From an uncultured Butyricicoccus sp. (GTDB lineage Bacteria; Bacillota; Clostridia; Oscillospirales; Butyricicoccaceae): a stretch of DNA of 36,160 nucleotides. The DNA lies in NCBI GenBank assembly GCA_934532985.1, contig CAKTAV010000017.1:1-36160 (forward strand). Direction: 5' to 3'. A program made the position numbers and the translations under genes. The notes below the pieces were generated by a model that had not been told where the DNA came from, did no database searches, and worked only from the letters and a program-made list of their open reading frames with translations. Shown here piece after piece: positions 1 through 7,026 of this stretch (positions are counted from its first letter, which is position 1; each line of letters opens with the position of its first letter).

Positions 1-95
1 TCACAGACAGCAAGCCCTTTCGGCTGCTTGAACAATTTTTACTTCAAAATATTGTCTAACTTTTGGGGGTCACTTCAAAATCGGTCACGCTCTTT

Positions 96-1241
96 TTATT
101 TTTCCGTTTTTTCCTCGTCCTGCTCTTCCACAGCATCTGCTTCCGGTGTTTCCGGCGCTTCTTCTGCTTCCAGCATGGACTCTTCTTCTGCAGCATCCTC
201 TTCCAGATGCTCTGCCGCCTCTTCCTCTTCCGGCGAGATCGGCTGCTTTTCCTCTTCGGTCAGCATATCGGTCTCCAGACGGGATTCCTCATGCTCCAGC
301 CTTTCCATCTCCTCCGGATCAAGCAGCGGAGGATCCTCCATTTCGTCCGGATCGAGCAGCGGCGGATCCTCTTCCTCATACGCCAGAGCTGCCGCCTCTT
401 CCTTCTTTTTCGCTCCGTCCGGTGATTCCAGAATCGGTTCATGATCCGGCTCCGTCTCCAGCAGACGTGCGGCTACCGCACCGTAGCAGCTGTCGCCGCC
501 GTTTTCCTGTACAAAGCGAACGGTCTCTTCCAGCTGTTCGCGCTCGTTCTTCCACCAATGAATCTTTGCAATACGCAAATAAATCAAAACGGCAGACATT
601 CGGCTCAGGTTCTTTACGCGCGGCAGGCGCTCAAACATCGCTTCATAATACGGCTCGGCTTCCCACAAGTTGCCGCGCTCCAGCTCCAGCTGCATTTTCA
701 GACCGTGGTGCGAACGCAGACCGTCTTCATACGGCTTTCGCGTCGGAATTTCCTGCACCAGTTCGCGGAATACCGCCAAGCTCTCCTCCGCCTTGTCCAG
801 TTCACCGCGTGCCATGTAATAATCCGTCATGTAGTTATAGTACAGTAGGCGGTAATTCAGCGTCTTTTTCGTCTTTTCCTCGGCAATATACGCGCCGTCC
901 TCAAACATCAGACGCTCTGCATCATCCAGCCGGCCCGACTCAATGTAGCCCAGCATCAGGTTCAGCATTGCCATCTTGCGGGCATTGCTGACGAACATAT
1001 TGTCCTTTTTGTTGCGTGCAAGAATTTTCTCATACTCTTCCACATACTTGCCCAGCTCACAGCGGCGCCGCAGGGCGTTAATTTTTGTCAGCTGCTTCTG
1101 TGCCAGCACCTGTGCCAGCAGCGCACAGATGATAACCCAGATGCAGGCGCGGAACTCGTTGTGCGTTGCAAACAACGCAACGCAGCCGCCGACCAGAATC
1201 AGCAGATACAACGCCGTCATCTTTCGAAACAAAAATATCAT
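96..1241 (-). CDS. Membrane-anchored tetratricopeptide-like protein with acidic repeat tail
   Basis: The predicted protein is about 381 residues. I chose the start at 1241 because AAGAAGG lies 8 bases upstream; an in-frame ATG 45 bases further out lacks such a site. Two hydrophobic segments occupy roughly residues 8-50, forming a membrane hairpin. Residues about 60-270 are helical with TPR-like character (alternating Leu/Ala/Tyr with pairs such as ESGRLDDAERL and ARGELDKAEESL). The last 110 residues are very rich in Glu and Asp and include two tandem copies of EDPPLLDP(D/E)EM, encoded by a 33-base direct repeat. No catalytic motif is visible. It is monocistronic and convergent with nothing in the window. 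A scaffold role at the membrane is only inference. I am confident that this is a gene and unsure of its function. Confidence 0.75.
   Translation of the reverse strand: MIFLFRKMTALYLLILVGGCVALFATHNEFRACIWVIICALLAQVLAQKQLTKINALRRRCELGKYVEEYEKILARNKKDNMFVSNARKMAMLNLMLGYIESGRLDDAERLMFEDGAYIAEEKTKKTLNYRLLYYNYMTDYYMARGELDKAEESLAVFRELVQEIPTRKPYEDGLRSHHGLKMQLELERGNLWEAEPYYEAMFERLPRVKNLSRMSAVLIYLRIAKIHWWKNEREQLEETVRFVQENGGDSCYGAVAARLLETEPDHEPILESPDGAKKKEEAAALAYEEEDPPLLDPDEMEDPPLLDPEEMERLEHEESRLETDMLTEEEKQPISPEEEEAAEHLEEDAAEEESMLEAEEAPETPEADAVEEQDEEKTEK
306..371 (-). repeat. Two tandem 33-base units within the acidic tail
   Basis: Units 306-338 and 339-371 differ at only a few bases and encode EDPPLLDPEEM and EDPPLLDPDEM. 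The unit is a multiple of three, so copy number change would keep frame. Confidence 0.85.
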
Positions 1242-1432
1242 AGAGAGACCTTCTTTCCAGGCGCTGTCAAGAAAGCAGGCATCCATCCTATTTTCCGATA
1301 CACCTTAGTAGGGCGGCCCACTCCGGCCGCCACGTTTTGTTTCATTTAGTATAGCATGTTTCCTCTATAGGGTCAACACGATGCGCCCGTTTCTCGCTGC
1401 ATTTTTTGTGTCAAGTGTCGAAAATCGCACAG

Positions 1433-2107
1433 CTATTCCGTTAAAATCTCACTCTTTTTCACAACGAAATGGCTTCGCTGCACCTCCAGCAGTCTCTCCC
1501 GCTGCATCTTGCTCAGCTCGTTGGACAACGCACTGCGATCCACACTGAGATAATCCGCCAGCTGCTGCCGGTTAAACGGAATCGTAAAGTCTCCGCTCCC
1601 CTCTCGTGCTGCCTGAAACGACAGATAGGACACCAGCCGTCCGCGAATGGTTTTCGGTGTCGTGTGGAAAATCCGGCGGGAGAGAATCAGGTTTTTCTGC
1701 GCCGAAATCCGCAGCAAATTGGCGCTCAGCCGCCGATGTCCCGGACAAATCGTGTCGCACGGGTGCATGAGACGCGCCGCATGGAGGAATACTACCTCCG
1801 ACTTCTCCGCCGCCACGGCGTTGACCATCATCGGCTCGTCCGGCACGCAGGCATAGGTCTCCGCGAACACCGCCCCCGGCGGCACGCGGTCCAAAATGCT
1901 CTTGTTGCCCCACGGGTCGTCGCTCTCGATCTGCACACTGCCGGACAGCACCAGCCCCATAGACTGCACGCACTCTCCGGCGCGGTAAATCGTCTCTCCT
2001 TTGGAATATCTCTTCTGTTCCGCACCCAAGCATCCGATCATCCCTTGGATTTCTTCTGCCGAGATGCCGCGAAACAGCATGGTATTCGATAAAAAATCAA
2101 AATTCAT
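1433..2107 (-). CDS. hcpR: Crp/Fnr-family transcription regulator, HcpR-like
   Basis: This 224-residue protein has an N-terminal cyclic-nucleotide-binding-like beta barrel (about residues 10-120, with KGETIYRAGE and GLVLSGSVQIE), a dimerisation helix, and a C-terminal Crp-type helix-turn-helix around QQLADYLSVDRSALSNELSK. The start at 2107 is preceded by AAGGAG; an upstream in-frame ATG at 2140 lies inside the palindrome and lacks a site. Five cysteines are present, including a CDTIC pair near residue 115, but the N-terminal Fe-S cysteine pattern of Fnr is not seen. HcpR regulators of anaerobes control hybrid cluster protein and an associated ferredoxin in response to nitrosative stress. The divergent Fe-S gene and the downstream hcp fit that role. 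The family call is solid; the HcpR assignment rests on context. Confidence 0.8.
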   Translation of the reverse strand: MNFDFLSNTMLFRGISAEEIQGMIGCLGAEQKRYSKGETIYRAGECVQSMGLVLSGSVQIESDDPWGNKSILDRVPPGAVFAETYACVPDEPMMVNAVAAEKSEVVFLHAARLMHPCDTICPGHRRLSANLLRISAQKNLILSRRIFHTTPKTIRGRLVSYLSFQAAREGSGDFTIPFNRQQLADYLSVDRSALSNELSKMQRERLLEVQRSHFVVKKSEILTE

Positions 2108-2120
2108 TTTTTCTCCTTTT

Positions 2121-2134
2121 GTTGTTATAACAAC
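2121..2134. promoter_or_regulatory. Perfect palindrome, probable operator of the Crp/Fnr regulator
   Basis: GTTGTTATAACAAC reads the same on both strands and lies 13 bases before the regulator start and about 75 bases before the divergent Fe-S gene. Its half site TTGTTA resembles Crp/Fnr-family sites. Its centre could also act as a -10 box for the regulator, which would give autorepression. This is inferred from position and symmetry. Confidence 0.6.
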
Positions 2135-2208
2135 AGACATTCTTGTCTCATTCTAGTAAACTGAGTCCAGAAAGTCAAGAAACCCACATCACAAAAGGAG
2201 TGTTTTCC

Positions 2209-2928
2209 ATGATTCGCAGAGTGATTCATATAGACGAAGAGAAATGTACCGGATGCGGTCTGTGTGCCGACGCCTGTCACGAGGGCGCGATTGGCATCAT
2301 CAACGGCAAGGCCAAGCTGCTGCGCGACGATTACTGCGACGGTCTGGGCGACTGTCTGCCGACCTGTCCGACCAACGCCATCACGTTTGTCGAGCGCGAA
2401 GCCGCCGCCTATGACGAGGCCGCAGTGCAGGCAAATAAGCAGAAAAAACTGCAGGCGCAGGGACAGAGCATCCCGCACGCCGGCGGATGTCCGGGCAGCC
2501 GAATGCGCGTGATCTCACACGAGAACGCCGACGCTGCACCGAGCGCACCGACCACCGCGGTATCTCAGCTGCGCAACTGGCCGGTGCAGATCAAGCTCGC
2601 GCCGCCCAAGGCGCCATACTTTGACGGCGCGCATCTGCTGATTGCCGCTGACTGCACCGCCTATGCCTACGCCGGCTTCCACCACGATTTCCTGCGCGGC
2701 AAGGTCGCGCTGATCGGCTGCCCGAAGCTGGACGCCGTCCAGTACAGCGAAAAGCTGACGGAAATCATCCGTGAAAACGACGTCAAGAGCGTCTCCATCG
2801 TGCGCATGGAGGTTCCGTGCTGCGGCGGTCTGGAGCAGGCGGCAATCACTGCCCTGAAAAACAGCGGCAAGTTTCTGCCGTGGAGCGTGACCACCATCAC
2901 CATTGACGGTCATATTAAGCAGGACTGA
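2209..2928 (+). CDS. 4Fe-4S ferredoxin-domain protein of the hcp module
   Basis: The protein has 239 residues, with a start at 2209 behind AAAGGAG. The N-terminal 60 residues hold two 4Fe-4S motifs (CTGCGLCADACHEG, then CDGLGDCLPTCP), with the second first-cysteine spacing widened. A linker with a further CPGS follows, then an alpha/beta domain of about 120 residues carrying conserved-looking cysteines (AADCTAY, IGCPKL, VPCCGG). Proteins of this kind often accompany Hcp in Clostridia and probably deliver electrons to it or to a partner reductase. The gene leads a run of four genes on the same strand (Fe-S protein, ferredoxin, cupin, hcp) with short gaps, which suggests one operon under the palindrome at 2121. 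The function of the C-terminal domain is unknown. Confidence 0.8.
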   Translation: MIRRVIHIDEEKCTGCGLCADACHEGAIGIINGKAKLLRDDYCDGLGDCLPTCPTNAITFVEREAAAYDEAAVQANKQKKLQAQGQSIPHAGGCPGSRMRVISHENADAAPSAPTTAVSQLRNWPVQIKLAPPKAPYFDGAHLLIAADCTAYAYAGFHHDFLRGKVALIGCPKLDAVQYSEKLTEIIRENDVKSVSIVRMEVPCCGGLEQAAITALKNSGKFLPWSVTTITIDGHIKQD

Positions 2929-2967
2929 GGAGAAGTCTCCCAAACATTTTATCAGGAGGCATAAACC

Positions 2968-3159
2968 ATGAAATTCTTTGTTAACAACAACTGTATCGGC
3001 TGCGGTCTGTGCGCCGGTGTTTGTCCGGAAGTCTTTGAGATGACAGACAGCGGCGTGGCGCAGGCTACCGAAGACGAAGTACCGGAAGCCCTGCACGAGA
3101 GTGCGCAGGACGCCATGGCGGGATGTCCCGTCGCCGCGATTGAGCAGGACAACGATTGA
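2968..3159 (+). CDS. Small ferredoxin, 63 residues
   Basis: This is a short electron carrier with CIGCGLCAGVCP near residue 10 and a single distant cysteine in AGCPVAAI near residue 53. That is the one-cluster pattern of [4Fe-4S] ferredoxins of the Fer4_13/Fer4_15 type (C-x2-C-x2-C-x3-C cut to three near cysteines plus a distant one). It is strongly acidic. AGGAGG precedes the ATG. It lies 39 bases after the larger Fe-S gene and upstream of hcp, so a role as Hcp electron donor is likely, though not proven. Confidence 0.9.
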   Translation: MKFFVNNNCIGCGLCAGVCPEVFEMTDSGVAQATEDEVPEALHESAQDAMAGCPVAAIEQDND

Positions 3160-3248
3160 TCTCGCAAAATAATAAACGCGCTGGCTCTGCCGCCGCAGCG
3201 GCGGAGCGGCGCTCCCACTCAAACATAAATGATAAAGGAGTATGCACT

Positions 3249-3593
3249 ATGACACCTTATATCAAGAATCTCGCACACGAAACCGTCGTTTCTCTCGCCG
3301 CACAGGTCTCTGCGCAAAACGGACAGATTGTCAGCAAGACGCTGGCGCAGAACCGCGCCGTCAGCCTGACGCTGTTCGCCTTCTCGCAGGGCGAGGAAAT
3401 CAGCACACACGATTCCACCGGTGACGCGATGGTCACGGTGCTGGAGGGCACAGGACAATTCACCGTAGACGGCACGGTTTACACCTGTCACGCCGGAGAA
3501 TCCCTCGTCATGCCCGCCACCAAGCCGCATTCCGTCTACGCTCCCGAAGCGTTTAAGATGCTGCTGACCGTTATTTTCCCGTTAGAGGATTAA
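3249..3593 (+). CDS. Cupin-domain protein
   Basis: The protein has 114 residues, with its start behind AAAGGAG. It forms a single small beta-barrel cupin: the first motif region reads EISTHDSTGDAMVTVLEGTG and the second HAGESLVMPATKPHSV. The metal-ligand positions are partly kept (His in STHDS, Glu in LEG, His in KPHSV), so a metal may bind. Such proteins are often found beside Fe-S or stress genes, but no substrate can be read from the sequence. It sits between the ferredoxin and hcp in the same orientation, suggesting joint expression with the nitrosative-stress module. Confidence 0.85.
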   Translation: MTPYIKNLAHETVVSLAAQVSAQNGQIVSKTLAQNRAVSLTLFAFSQGEEISTHDSTGDAMVTVLEGTGQFTVDGTVYTCHAGESLVMPATKPHSVYAPEAFKMLLTVIFPLED

Positions 3594-3659
3594 GAAGTAT
3601 TCCGATTGTGCGTTTCGATACCGCTCAATCCCCAATAATCATTTGAAAGGAACATTCCC

Positions 3660-5252
3660 ATGGAGAATTCTATGTTTTGTTTTCAGTGTGAGCAAACTGC
3701 CGGATGTACCGGCTGCACCGGACACGCCGGTGTCTGCGGAAAATCTGCCAATGTCGCCGCGTTACAAGACCAGCTGACCGGTGCGCTCATCGGTCTGGCG
3801 CGCACCTGCGCCAACAATCCCAAGACAAAGCACACTGACCGTCTGATTATCGAGGGTCTGTTTACCACCCTCACCAACGTCAGCTTTGACGCCGCACGCA
3901 TTCAGCGGCAGATCGAGCGCGTACAGCGTGAGCAGGCAATCATCGCCCCGGGCTGTGCCGCCTGCATGTCCCGCTGCGGCAACACGGATGCCTATGATCT
4001 GAACCAGATTTGGGATGCGGATGAGGACATTCGCTCACTGAAATCCCTGATTTTATTTGGTCTGCGCGGCATGGCGGCATATACTTATCATGCCATGACG
4101 CTCGGCTACACAAACGACGAGGTCAATGCCTTTTTCTATCGCGCACTGTCCGTCCTGTCCTTTGATTGGGAAACGGAACAGCTGCTGCCGGTTGTGTTGG
4201 AGGTCGGACGCATCAATCTGCTGGCGATGGAGCTGCTTGACCGCGCAAACACCGAAACCTTTGGCACGCCGGAGCCCACCACCGTTCCGCTCGCCATCGA
4301 ACCGGGTCCGTTTATCGTGGTCAGCGGACACGATCTGCACGATCTCAAGCTGCTATTGGAGCAGACGAAGGACAAGGGCATCGCCATCTACACCCACGGC
4401 GAAATGCTGCCCGCCCACGCCTATCCGGAGCTGCGCAAGTACCCGCATCTCAAGGGCAACTTCGGTACGGCATGGCAGAATCAGCAGAAGGAATTCGACC
4501 GCATTCCCGCCCCGATTCTGTTCACTACCAACTGCCTGATGCCGGTTCGTCCAAGCTATGCCGACCGCGTATTCACGACCGCTGTCGTGGCATATCCGGA
4601 CATGGTTCACATTGACGAAAACAAGGACTTCACGCCGGTCATCGAAAAGGCACTGAAACTCGGCGGCTATGCTGAGCGGCAGGAGCGCACGGGCATCAAC
4701 GGCGGAACAGAGGTCACCACCGGCTTTGCCCGCGGCACGGTACTGAGCGTGGCAGACACGGTGATTGACGCGGTAAAATCCGGCGCAATCCGTCACTTCT
4801 TCCTCGTCGGCGGCTGTGACGGTGCGCGCACCGGACGCAACTACTACACGGAATTTGTCAAGCAGACCCCGCCGGACACGGTGGTTCTGACGCTGGCCTG
4901 CGGCAAGTATCGCTTCAACGATCTGGATCTCGGCACGATTGGCGGCCTGCCGCGTCTGATGGACGTCGGACAGTGCAACGACGCCTACAGCGCCATTCAG
5001 ATTGCGCTGGCGCTGGCAAACGCCTTTGACTGTGGCGTCAACGATCTGCCGCTGTCCATGGTGCTGTCATGGTACGAGCAAAAGGCGGTCTGCATTCTGC
5101 TGACCCTCCTGCATCTGGGTATTCAGAATATCCGCCTCGGCCCGACGCTTCCAGCGTTTCTGTCCCCGAATGTGCTGAATTATCTGGTTGAGCACTATCA
5201 TATTGCGCCGATTACCACACCGGAGGAGGATCTCAAGGCGATTCTTGGGTGA
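3660..5252 (+). CDS. hcp: Hybrid cluster protein (hydroxylamine reductase)
   Basis: The protein has 530 residues, the usual length for the clostridial class. Hcp reduces hydroxylamine in vitro and acts as an NO reductase in several anaerobes. The N-terminal cubane motif is seen as CFQCEQTAGCTGCTGHAGVC. Ligands of the 4Fe-2S-2O hybrid cluster are recognisable in order: His in SGHDLHDL, Glu in THGEMLPA, Cys in TTNCLMP, the persulfide Cys in VGGCDGA, Cys in LACGKYRF, Cys in GQCNDAY, and Glu/Lys in WYEQKAVC. It is the last gene of the run beginning at 2209 and ends at a strong terminator. Control by the divergent HcpR-like regulator is inferred. Confidence 0.97.
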   Translation: MENSMFCFQCEQTAGCTGCTGHAGVCGKSANVAALQDQLTGALIGLARTCANNPKTKHTDRLIIEGLFTTLTNVSFDAARIQRQIERVQREQAIIAPGCAACMSRCGNTDAYDLNQIWDADEDIRSLKSLILFGLRGMAAYTYHAMTLGYTNDEVNAFFYRALSVLSFDWETEQLLPVVLEVGRINLLAMELLDRANTETFGTPEPTTVPLAIEPGPFIVVSGHDLHDLKLLLEQTKDKGIAIYTHGEMLPAHAYPELRKYPHLKGNFGTAWQNQQKEFDRIPAPILFTTNCLMPVRPSYADRVFTTAVVAYPDMVHIDENKDFTPVIEKALKLGGYAERQERTGINGGTEVTTGFARGTVLSVADTVIDAVKSGAIRHFFLVGGCDGARTGRNYYTEFVKQTPPDTVVLTLACGKYRFNDLDLGTIGGLPRLMDVGQCNDAYSAIQIALALANAFDCGVNDLPLSMVLSWYEQKAVCILLTLLHLGIQNIRLGPTLPAFLSPNVLNYLVEHYHIAPITTPEEDLKAILG

Positions 5253-5270
5253 GGTATGTTAAACCAACAC

Positions 5271-5309
5271 AGGGTCTGCTGTATTTTTTCAGCAGACCCT
5301 TTTCTTTTT
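5271..5309 (+). terminator. Rho-independent terminator after hcp
   Basis: An 11-base perfect stem AGGGTCTGCTG / CAGCAGACCCT with an 8-base loop is followed by a T-rich tail. The same stem, slightly changed, ends ribH at 33249, and both are the first part of a longer shared repeat. Confidence 0.9.
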
Positions 5310-5630
5310 CCGCTCTATTGGCTTTATGACCTTGATTTTATCGTTAAAAGCCTAAGTTCATCTTCTTTTGGTGACAAAAGAAGACGAACCAGAAGAAAAT
5401 CAGCAGGGAACGGCCGCGTTCCCTGCACTCTTCCGAGCTGCCTGTAGGGAAAGCTAGTCTATTATCTTGCAACTGCTACATAAGGGAAATGCTAAGCGAT
5501 GGCCTAGCCTACCGACCCTAGCAAATCTGGCCGTTCGCTTCGCTCACTCTAAGATTTGCAGAGGGTATTCACATTGCGCATAGTGGGTAAAACCGAAATT
5601 GGTAGCCGTCTATCCTCAGAGTAAATCTCC
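5271..5630 (+). repeat. Structured dispersed repeat, copy A
   Basis: This stretch has no convincing gene. It matches 33249-33676 over most of its length. The best-conserved core (about 5434-5578) contains CTGCCTGTAGGGAAAGCT, CTATTATCTTGCA and GATGGCCTAGC. Three hairpins are visible: 5361-5384 (TCTTCTTTTG / CAAAAGAAGA), 5403-5426 (GCAGGGAACG / CGTTCCCTGC) and 5516-5565 (CCCT and GCAAATCT pairing with AGATTTGC and AGGG). The element ends with TATCCTCAGAGTAAATCT, also found at 10.06 kb. The first two hairpins differ in sequence from copy B but keep pairing. Confidence 0.8.
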
Positions 5631-5691
5631 CATTTTTCAAATTCCACTCCACCACCCATTGAAAGCCTCTTTTTTATTCCCTATTTTCCTA

Positions 5692-5720
5692 TTGACAAAA
5701 TAGGTTTATCGTGTTATCCT
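5692..5720 (+). promoter_or_regulatory. Sigma-A type promoter of carbonic anhydrase
   Basis: A perfect -35 TTGACA (5692-5697) and -10 TATCCT (5715-5720) are separated by 17 bases, about 50 bases before the start codon. Confidence 0.8.
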
Positions 5721-5770
5721 ACCATCACAGACAAGGTAAGCAATATACCTCAGCGAAAGGAGCTACTAGT

Positions 5771-6358
5771 ATGAGCAAGAGCAAAGCCCTTGAGGCTGTC
5801 TTGAACGCAAACAAAGAATATGTCAGCACATTTGGCGCAAAGAAAGATCTTCCACTTCCGCCGTCCCGCAAGTTCGCTATCCTGACCTGCATGGACGCCC
5901 GTCTGGACCCGGCAAAGTTTGCCGGTCTGTCGGAAGGTGACGCGCACGTCATCCGCAACGCCGGTGGTCGTGTGTCCGAGGACGCCATTCGTTCTCTGCT
6001 GATCTCCCACAAGCTGCTCGGTACACAGGAGTGGTTTGTCATTCACCATTCCGACTGTGGTATGCTTACCTTTACCAATGAAATTATGACCTCTCTGCTG
6101 TCAGAGAGCTTGGAATCCGCTGCCATCGGTGAAAACGGCTGGTATAATCCGGTTAAGGAAGGCGGCTCGGAAGCTGCACAGTACATCAACTTCCTCCCGT
6201 TCTCCAATCTGGAGAAGAGCGTCGTGGATGATGTCCGCACGATCCGCAATCATCCGCTGGTTCCGCATAACATCCCGATTTACGGCTACATCTACGATGT
6301 CAAGACCGGCGCACTGGTTGAAGTACCGGAAGCCACGGAAATCGGCAAAGCCGAGTAA
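5771..6358 (+). CDS. Beta-class carbonic anhydrase
   Basis: The 195-residue cytoplasmic enzyme interconverts CO2 and bicarbonate. Start 5771 follows AAAGGAG. The zinc site is complete: CMDARLDP near residue 38 gives Cys and the Asp-Arg dyad, and HHSDCGM near residue 93 gives His and Cys. The conserved RNAGGRV segment lies between them. The length and motif layout fit the short clade of bacterial beta-carbonic anhydrases. It has its own promoter and terminator, so it is probably a single-gene unit. Supplying bicarbonate for carboxylation in an anaerobe is a reasonable inference. Confidence 0.95.
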   Translation: MSKSKALEAVLNANKEYVSTFGAKKDLPLPPSRKFAILTCMDARLDPAKFAGLSEGDAHVIRNAGGRVSEDAIRSLLISHKLLGTQEWFVIHHSDCGMLTFTNEIMTSLLSESLESAAIGENGWYNPVKEGGSEAAQYINFLPFSNLEKSVVDDVRTIRNHPLVPHNIPIYGYIYDVKTGALVEVPEATEIGKAE

Positions 6359-6397
6359 TTACAAAAATACCTCCTGTTCTACCTTCTATACAACACA

Positions 6398-6439
6398 AAG
6401 ACCATGTGCAATTCTCTGGAATTGTATGTGGTCTTTTTT
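6398..6439 (+). terminator. Terminator after carbonic anhydrase
   Basis: AAGACCATGTGCAATT pairs with AATTGTATGTGGTCTT (some G-T pairs) around a 5-6 base loop and is followed by a run of T. Confidence 0.85.
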
Positions 6440-6472
6440 CTGTGAACACCGTCTCCCGCCTCCGTTTTATGC

Positions 6473-6478
6473 TATACT
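6473..6478 (+). promoter_or_regulatory. Candidate -10 box
   Basis: TATACT lies 41 bases before the next start codon. No good -35 box is visible at 16-18 bases, so this is tentative. Confidence 0.35.
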
Positions 6479-6518
6479 AAGGAAAAGACACCGTTTACGT
6501 CAGGGGGGGGGATTCATC

Positions 6519-6950
6519 ATGACCAACGAGAAAAAGCAGCTGCAACAAGCCATCCGCGCGGGAGAACGCGCATTATTTAGCTTAAATGCCGCACAAGGAC
6601 AATTGGGCAGTGCCAAAAACTGGGGTATTGTCGATTTGCTGGGCGGCGGTCTGCTGACCAATTTAGTGAAGCATTCCAAGCTGGAAAACGCCGAGCAGGA
6701 GCTTCGCGCGGCGCGGCGCGATCTTCACACCTTTCGCAATGAGCTGGGCGATGTGGCAGACTGTGCCGACATTCACGTAAATATCGGCGACTTTTTGACC
6801 TTCGCCGACTTTTTCTTTGACGGATTGATTGCCGACTACATGGTACAATCCCGTATCCAGCAAGCCAGAGATCAGGTAAATCAAGCTATTACGCAAGTCG
6901 AAGGCATATTGTCCGAGCTACGGCAGGCGGAGAGCGGTCTGCCGGAGTGA
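6519..6950 (+). CDS. Hypothetical helical protein, 143 residues
   Basis: I do not recognise this protein. Its start at 6519 follows a run of eight G residues (6503-6510), which must act as the ribosome binding site. It reads as mostly alpha-helical with two likely coiled-coil segments (about residues 5-25 and 45-75, then 110-140). Between them are a Gly/Leu-rich turn (DLLGGGLLTNLVKHSKL) and a Phe-rich stretch (FLTFADFFFDGLIADYM). There is no signal peptide or clear membrane span. Terminators on both sides suggest a single-gene unit. Confidence 0.8.
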   Translation: MTNEKKQLQQAIRAGERALFSLNAAQGQLGSAKNWGIVDLLGGGLLTNLVKHSKLENAEQELRAARRDLHTFRNELGDVADCADIHVNIGDFLTFADFFFDGLIADYMVQSRIQQARDQVNQAITQVEGILSELRQAESGLPE

Positions 6951-6985
6951 TGCTTACGCCAATAAAAACATCCAGAAACGCAAAA

Positions 6986-7021
6986 CTCCCGCCGGCCTTT
7001 CGGTCGACGGGAGAATTTTTT
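6986..7021. terminator. Bidirectional terminator
   Basis: CTCCCGCCGGCC and GGTCGACGGGAG pair around TTTC. A run of T follows on the plus strand and TTTTG on the minus strand. It serves both the small gene ending at 6950 and rny ending at 7027. Confidence 0.9.
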
Positions 7022-7026
7022 GCGTG

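Noticed and set aside
1307..1336. Terminator between the regulator gene and the membrane protein gene
   Set aside because: GGCGGCC and GGCCGCC form a stem, but no T run follows on the minus strand where it would be needed.
5256..5447. Small open frame after hcp
   Set aside because: It runs through a terminator and a structured repeat and has no ribosome site.
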